This document shows, one piece after another, positions 58,277-64,000 of a stretch of DNA of 64,000 bases. The stretch is from contig JAJEKV010000039.1 of assembly GCA_021234155.1 (NCBI GenBank), forward strand, positions 2,542,001-2,606,000, read 5' to 3'. Numbering within the stretch: the stretch's first letter is position 1; the number at the start of each line of letters is the position of its first letter. Made by a program: the position numbers and the translations under genes. Source of the stretch: Isoetes taiwanensis (lineage: Eukaryota > Streptophyta > Lycopodiopsida > Isoetales > Isoetaceae). The notes under the pieces were generated by a model. It was not told the origin of the DNA and did no database searches. It saw only the letters and a list, made by a program, of their open reading frames with translations.

Positions 58277-59190
58277 AGTGTTCCCATGCAATGCAATTTT
58301 ACTACCATTTTCATGTCTCTTTTGCCAGTTGTGCCAAGAAGAGGTTGGAATTCCATGTATAGCCATCCATGCTTTTGAACATATCCACTTTCCATTCAAT
58401 GGGAATCTTTTCTTCTTTGATCTTTCATCCTGAATTGCATAGCCAAATATGGTGTACATGAAATTCCTCCTGCTATCACACTTATGTTCCTGATATGTAG
58501 CTCTTGCTACCACCATCTCCTCTATTGTGAACATTCTAATACAGGAGGCCCAACAACATTCACTTCCTCTAACCTGCATCAGGGCTACTTCAGGAGAACA
58601 ATCATAATCTGACTTACATCTTTTGGTGGGATAATGTTTGAAAGTTGGAAGTGGCCTCTTGCTACACTGTGTGAACATTATTGACAATGGTTCTACATCT
58701 ATAGGAAACGTGTAGTTCCCCTCCAGTTGAATACTGTCCCTAGGCCATGCAACAATAGTTGGAACCTCTAGTTGCTTCACACAAGCTAGGCATTCTTGTT
58801 TGCCTGAACCCTTTTCCTTCCAATTGTCATATAATTTTGAGATTGCCACACCTAACCTGTCCTCCCCCCTAATCTTTCATCATTCAATTTGCATTGATAG
58901 GATCTGCTAGAACAATAATCCCTTCTCCCATCGCCTCTGTTGCATGCATGCGGGATCTTGACCTTTTTGTTTTTCCAATCGACCCAGTATAAAGTACAAT
59001 TTCCTTTCCCCGTGGCATCATCCTTTTCATTTGAGGTCTTTTCCTTTCCTTTGCCATCATCTTTGTCATCTTCATCCTTTTCATTTCTGGTCTTTTCCTT
59101 TCCTTTCCCATCATCTTTGTCATCTTCATTAGTTGGGGATTTTTCCTTGCCTTGATCACCATCATTGGGGGCCTTGGGGATTTAGCATTT
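58277..59190 (-). pseudogene. GHTHED-type (DUF7869-like) gene, N-terminal part
   Basis: Seen on the minus strand: the frame that keeps to acidic/basic composition (NEKDEDDKDDGKGKEKTSNE) runs from about 59170, then YWVDWKNKKVKIPHACNRG and RRDYCSSRSYQCKLNDERL. A one-base shift at a run of C (58866-58871) leads into 58849-58277: VAISKLYDNWKEKGSGKQEC, VEPLSIMFTQCSKRPLPTF, SECCWASCIRMFTIEEMVVA, KWICSKAWMAIHGI and KIALHGNT. Two 54-bp repeats encode the D/K/E-rich part. Known: the family shows a C..aF...+GI...HGN.G+ block here. The last codons run directly into the transposon at 58276 and resume at 50275. I assign no function. Confidence 0.6.
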
Positions 59191-60590
59191 TGCATGCCAT
59201 TGACCTAAAATGAATAAAAATCTATAGTAAGTTAGCATATCCAAATAACATCTCCCTAACATGTTCTTAAATGAAAGTTAACCTTAATAATAACCTTAAT
59301 AACCTATAATAACTTAATCTATAATAATAATAAGTTAACCTATAATATATTAACTTATAATAACCTTAAATGTTGTAACCTTAAAAACAACTTTAAGGCT
59401 TTAGGTTAGCACTTTTAAGGTTAGAAGTTTTAAGGTTAAAACTTCTAACCTTCAATAAATATAACCTTAGCCTAAAACTTCTAAAACTTAAAACTTCTAA
59501 ATTCAAATTCATAAACTTTTAAACTTATAACCTTATTTATGAACTTAAAAATATTAACCTTAACTAATAACCTTAACTTATAAACCTTAAAACTATTAAC
59601 CTTAAATCTTATAACTTATATAACCCTTGCAATAAATGTTCATGCGCTATTATTATGGCTGCATCACTGAAATTTTTAAAGCAGTTATTATTTCCAGGTT
59701 TACAATCCCTTCCAACTTTTCCAGCTTTTTCGTCTCTCTTCGAACTTCGAACTCGTGCGCTTTCGATCTATTCGCTGCTTTTCGAACTCTAGCTTTTTGA
59801 ACTATCTCGTGGCTTTTCGCTTTTCTTCAATCTCTGTGGCTCCACAATCTCTGTGGTTTTTCTCGGCGCTTCAATCTCTGTGGTTTTTCTCGGCGCTTCA
59901 ATCTGCTTCAATCTCGACTTCTATCTTCTTCTCGGCTTCTATCTGCATCAATCTCGACTCAATCTCGGCTTCTATATGCTTTAAACTCGGCTTTTCGAGC
60001 TTTTCGGCTTCTACAATCATCTGCTTTAGGGTTTTCGGCTCAAAGGTGTTTTCGGCTCCAAGGTTTGTAGGCGAATTACTTGATCATAGAGTTTACGGTA
60101 TAGCATCATGAAGTATAAGCAAGAATGTTCCATGGGACTTTTAATATATGCAATATAAGCAAGAATGTATATGTTCCACATATATTACAAGAATGTTACA
60201 GCAAGAATGTCTCTGGTTTTTTTGGCTTTTCGGCTCTCTCTGACTTTGAATAACTTTGGTTTATTGTGTTAAAGCTTCTCGGCTTCTAGCTGCTATTGCT
60301 TTTTCTCGGCTTCTTAAGGCTCAAATCAACTTTGGTTTTCGATCTTTTGGTTTCGGCTCGAAGTCAAAGGCTCAATTCTCGGGTACAGAACACAAATAGG
60401 TTAGTATCTCTCATTCTTTACATAAAGTAGTTATTTTACAGAAAGCATGTTATTTACTTTTACATGCATCAGTATGCTTACCACCTTCAGCAAAACAGTT
60501 AATTTAATCAGTTAATCAGTTACTTTTACATGAATCAGAATATCCTGCTCTATGATCTTGTTCTGTGATCTTGCCTATATGATCTGCTCT
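59191..60590. repeat. AACCTTAA-type low-complexity DNA and CTCGGCTTCAATCT-like repeats
   Basis: 59270-59640 consists of AACCTTAA, TTATAACC and AAAACTTCTAA variants in both orientations. 59755-60070 repeats CTTCAATCTC(G/T)... and GTGGTTTTTCTCGGCGCTTCAAT. 60195-60390 continues with GGCTTTTCGGCT motifs. A long plus-strand frame here (59755-60111) is a product of these repeats. No gene is supported. Confidence 0.6.
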
Positions 60591-60830
60591 TATTCTATTT
60601 CACTAGCTCTTCCTCTATCTGTTCTAATTAATGATCTAAAATAATGAAGTTATTCTATTTCACTAGCTCTTCCTCTATCTGTTCTAATTAATGATCTAAA
60701 ATAATGAAGTTATTCTATTTCACTAGCTCTTCCTCTATCTGTTCTAATTAATGATCTAAAATAATGAAGTTATTCTATTTCACTAGCTCTTCCTCCATCT
60801 GTTCTAATTAATGATCTGAAATAATGAAGT
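60591..60830. repeat. Four tandem 60-bp repeats
   Basis: Units at 60591, 60651, 60711 and 60771. The first three are identical, and the fourth has two substitutions before it diverges. Each contains CACTAGCTCTTCC, GTTCTAATTAATGATCT and AATAATGAAG. Confidence 0.97.
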
Positions 60831-60869
60831 AAATAATGATCATAGATCATATCTGCTCTATGATCTTGC

Positions 60870-60925
60870 TCTATGATCTATGATCTATGATCTATGATCA
60901 TAGATCATAGATCATAGATCATAGA
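60870..60925. repeat. Perfect 56-bp palindrome of a 7-bp unit
   Basis: (CTATGAT)n on the left turns at 60897/60898 into its exact reverse complement (ATCATAG)n, with no spacer. It could form a cruciform or be an inverted duplication of a microsatellite. Confidence 0.95.
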
Positions 60926-62759
60926 TCTTCACTTGCTCTTCCTCTATCTGCTCTAAATAATGAACTAAAACAATGAACTAAATATTGAACTAAACAAGGA
61001 CTATTATTATTATATATCTGCTCTAACTGGCTTCATATTTTGAATTCTCGTGATTCTCGCATTCTCGCTAGAATAATATGTTGGAATGGGAGAAAATCAT
61101 CGCTTGGCGCATTTCTATTTTTGGGTTACGTTTTTCCACTAGATTAATCAAAGCTCGGCTCGGCTTTTCTTTTCATACGGCTCTATACAAATCGCGCCAG
61201 GCGCGTTTGAAATAGATATGTGAAAAACACAAAGCGCCGGCTGCGCGCTTTTGAATTATGTATGTTCGTAATCGCTTTATGGGGAGAGTAATATATTATT
61301 TGCTAATTACTTAATTTCTCTCCTTCTAGTGCCATGGATTTTCCTTATGCATGGACACCGGCCGCTTCTAGATCAAATACACTTCCCCGATCGACCATCA
61401 ACTCGGACCCCGCATAAGATATTACTTGATTGTCTTTGTTCAAAACGTTCAAAGAGAGTTGGAGAATCCATTAGACACCAGATCGGGGGCCATGGGAACA
61501 CTTTCATCGCATCTATGGACATATCCGACTCCTCATGCTCTTAGTAAGGCTCATGCCAACAAATAAGTACGAATTTGATTTATAGTATCGTGGGATCGAT
61601 ACAACACTGGGTTTGGAGACTCGACATCCGCAGGGAAGATGAGGATCCCATATCGTGGTGGTTCGTGGGACTTCTTATGAATTGGGCCGATGAAGTAGGC
61701 CCGTGTGACATATTGTAGAGATAGAAAGAATTCGCGCCGGGCGCATTTTTGCGAAGAAATGTACATATACTTTTTTGAATATGAATACAAACTCGCTACC
61801 GGCGCAATTTTGCACTATAATGTTTACGTCATTAGTTTATTATTTTTTTTATATGCAATGTCGAAAATATTGAATCCTGTAATGCCCTCCAGCCAAGAGG
61901 ACTGACCCCAAGAAACTACATATTTTCATTAATGTGTAGTTTCATGGGGTTGATAAGACAACTAAAGACCATCACGTAATTCAAAAATTCACAACTTCAC
62001 GCAGATGTTATGATTTATTCTATTTTTTTGAATATCCAAATATACATACCTTTTTCGACGTTCTTTTGGCCATGCTACAAATGTGCCCACGCTTTCACCA
62101 ACTCAGATCGCCACCGATGATGTCTTCTTGGAAGAGCCTCATCTTCATAATTGCGCTTTATAATGGAAATCTTACGTAAACTCTGTTTCCAAGAGGAACA
62201 CCATGACACATAGAACTTGATTCGATCTTCGATTTTACACAATCCTACTCGGCTTCAAGTTTGTTTGTTAAAAGATAGCATTCTTCTCCCATTAATCGAT
62301 AAAGAACCAGAATGCATTGTAAACAATAGAGGACGAAAAATAGAGAGAGAATGCATTCGGAATGGAATCACACTCACCATAGTTCAGCAGGCATCGAATC
62401 GAATGGGATTTAAGGCGGCTCGATCGAACGGATCTTGGGCGCCTCGATAGTCGATTGTTCTTGGGCGCCTCGATAGTAGGAATGATCTTGGGCGCTCTGA
62501 TAGTAGGTGGCCGATAGGTGGTAGTAGATTGCCACATATGCGTTTCTTGAAATTAATAATTAATTGGTATCTTGAAATTGCACTAAAAAGAAAAACACAA
62601 TTTAAATTTGTAAATGAGCCGGACGGGCGGTTAATTAAATGTATAAATTTAAAAGGACGCTAATTTGAATTTACGGTTGTAAATCGACGGCCTAGATTAT
62701 GAACGATACATATAAGTTTAGACCAAAACCCCGTCTCATATTATCCGCACTTGCGCTCT
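60926..62759. other. Decayed DNA with recurring GCGC motif; one protein-like frame
   Basis: Plus-strand 61577-61714 reads IVGSIQHWVWRLDIRREDED then PISWWFVGLLMNWADEVGPC and a stop, protein-like but unidentified. 61335-61500 and, on the minus strand, about 62165-62080 (YEDEALPRRHHRWRSELVKA) are further isolated pieces. TCTTGGGCGC(C/T)TC(G/T) recurs three times at 62432-62505. A GACGGCCTAGATT motif at 62688 also occurs at 54840. No complete gene. Confidence 0.35.
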
Positions 62760-64000
62760 ATGGTGTCTAGAGGATCTGCCGCCGTAGAGGTGTCGGGTAG
62801 AGGTGGGCTTACAGCTAAAAGCATAAATCCCAAGCCCGGAGGTCACTGAACAAGCGAAAAGCACAAAATCCAACAAGCCTCGTAATTGATCGATTCTTGT
62901 TCTCAGAATTGATTTCTGTGTCCCTTTTTGTTAGGTTTTTAGGATGTTTTTCTGTAATAATAGAGTAATTCTCCGATAAGTAGCATGTGTCCTCTAATAT
63001 TTGAGTTCATAGGTCCCAAAAATGTATGCTTAATGTGTGGCTAAACAGTATTAAGTAGGTAGTTGTGTTTTTTATAGTTTGTTGTGTCCTCTGATGAAGA
63101 TTCAACTCTGTAAGTTGTGGTGTTTATAGTTATTTGTGTCAAAGCCGCAGTTGAATAAGGCATTACATTAGTTTCTATATCTTGAGATGTAGATTCGACA
63201 ATTTAAGTTTTATTTTTTATAGTTAGTTATGTCCTGAACATTTTTAGTAGATGAACCTGCTCTGTATTCTTTTCAAATCGCGCCAAGCGCGTTTTTGTTA
63301 GCTCCAATTAAGTAAATGAACTAGCTCTCTATTCTTTTCAAGTCGCGCCAAGCGCATTTTTGTTGCATATGTTTGGACAACATATATTTTAGCATGAAAA
63401 AATTAACCCATGTGCTGTAATTTCACAGGATCACAAAAGCCAATCAAAAGGAGAAACAAGCAAGGCGAGACCTCTACAGCCCAGAAAATGCAAAGGACAG
63501 ATGAAGATGTCACTGTTACAGACCTACAGCATGTATTGACGTTAGAAGATACATCTGGAATAATAAAGGCTCAGGTGGAACCTCCATGTCCAGAAGAAGA
63601 TCTTATAGAGGGATCAGAATGGTATGTGGAGATATTCAAAACTGGTGGGAAGACAGACCTCATCTTCATGTCAAGGGCAAGAGAGACTGATCAAATGAAG
63701 AAGCAGGGAATTCTTATTACATGCGAAGTACAAGACGATTCTTTCTGTTCTGTGCTAGTTGAAGTGGGCCAAAAACATAAGAAGAGCCTAAAGAAGATCA
63801 ATCGATGCAGTGCTAGCTCTTTTAAAGAGACTGCATTAAGATCAGACGACATGGCCGATAACCTCTTCAAGTTTGGCTGGACAGTTGGCGAGCCATTGAC
63901 TCCTACAAGAATATGCGAGGGGCTTACAGCTGTTCGACGAGCCATTAGCACGAGGCCCTCGGGCAGTGTCTACTTACAGGCAGTGAAGGATAAGGAAGAA
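62760..64000 (+). CDS. Two-exon start of an unidentified gene, continuing past the window
   Basis: Seen: a candidate exon 1 at 62760-62841 (MVSRGSAAVEVSGRGGLTAK, SINPKPG) is followed by GTCACT. Exon 2 starts at 63429 after TGTAATTTCACAG and stays open for 572 bases to the window edge. Joining them keeps the frame (phase 1). Exon 2 reads RRNKQGETSTAQKMQRTDED, then VEPPCPEEDLIEGSEWYVEI, FKTGGKTDLIFMSRARETD, ITCEVQDDSFCSVLVEVGQ and VGEPLTPTRICEGLTAVRRA. The long uninterrupted frame with normal composition argues for real coding. I do not recognise the family. The GTCACT donor is weak, so exon 1 is the less certain part. The 586-bp intron contains two copies of a 65-bp repeat with the GCGC motif. 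Confidence 0.55.
63247..63364. repeat. Direct duplication with CGCGCCAAGCGC motif
   Basis: 63247-63299 and 63313-63364 share (C/T)TCT(G/C)TATTCTTTTCAA followed by TCGCGCCAAGCGC and TTTTTGTT. The motif core, a near palindrome, also appears at 61192-61208 and 61732-61747. Confidence 0.8.

Noticed and set aside
58940-59155. Plus-strand Ser/Phe-rich frame
   Set aside because: It is the antisense of the D/K/E-rich repeat of the minus-strand gene (a shadow frame).
58884-59195. Minus-strand Met/Lys-rich frame as the N-terminus of the GHTHED-type gene
   Set aside because: A neighbouring frame of the same strand has a more protein-like acidic repeat and continues into YWVDWKNKKVKIP; the Met-rich reading is an out-of-frame shadow.
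59755-60111. 118-aa plus-strand frame with repeated SLWFFSALQ
   Set aside because: It is generated by CTTCAATCTCTGTGGTTTTT-type DNA repeats; no start context, domain or splice support.

Overview
The window is nuclear DNA from a land plant. The evidence is spliceosomal introns with GT/AG borders, plant gene families (F-box protein, a HEN1-like exon, a cupin of the seed-globulin type), Copia and Gypsy retrotransposons, plant non-LTR elements, and PIF/Harbinger, hAT and CACTA-like DNA transposons. The density of decayed, nested elements and the kinds of LINE and GHTHED-type genes suggest a large repeat-rich genome such as a fern, lycophyte or gymnosperm. I cannot settle which from sequence alone. 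There is one 100-base assembly gap at 17645-17744.

Layout. 1-2.1 kb: a Copia pol remnant, an LTR-like block and an antisense Gypsy RT fragment carrying a small insert. 3.3-7.0 kb: fragments of ordinary genes in a small space, namely a HEN1-like exon, a transketolase exon and an HSP70 fragment (all minus strand), around a plus-strand F-box gene with a late frameshift. 7.7-14.8 kb: two minus-strand LINEs, the second with ORF1, endonuclease, RT and zinc-knuckle remnants and a 259-bp MITE in its endonuclease. 15-17.6 kb: a PIF/Harbinger-like pair (Myb-like protein on plus, transposase on minus, converging). 18.4-21.8 kb: a plus-strand L1 with a poly-A tail. 26.5-33.3 kb: a second plus-strand L1, apparently split by about 2.3 kb of other DNA. 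35.4-45.9 kb: two copies of one hAT element with a TTF-zinc-finger/DUF4371-like transposase. The second copy is interrupted by a 3425-bp TIR element that carries a palindrome array. 46-48 kb: tandem duplications and a MITE.

The most interesting structure is at 50276-58276. Exactly 8001 bp is bounded by inverted CACAAGGC termini and flanked by a 3-bp AGT duplication. Removing it with one AGT rejoins two halves of a minus-strand reading frame (about 48.4-50.3 kb and 58.3-59.2 kb) without loss of frame. The insert therefore looks like a CACTA-like transposon caught inside a GHTHED-type gene. It encodes no transposase that I can see. Instead it carries subterminal GTGGTTTT-type repeats and pieces of host genes: a protein-kinase catalytic-loop fragment and a multi-exon cupin (seed-globulin-like) gene fragment, plus further exon-like pieces I could not identify.

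59-63 kb is repeat-rich: AACCTTAA-type DNA, four 60-bp tandem repeats, a perfect 56-bp palindrome, and a recurring GCGC motif. The last 1.2 kb holds the start of an intron-containing gene whose second exon stays open to the window edge. No complete, clearly functional gene other than the possibly truncated F-box gene and that edge gene can be defended.
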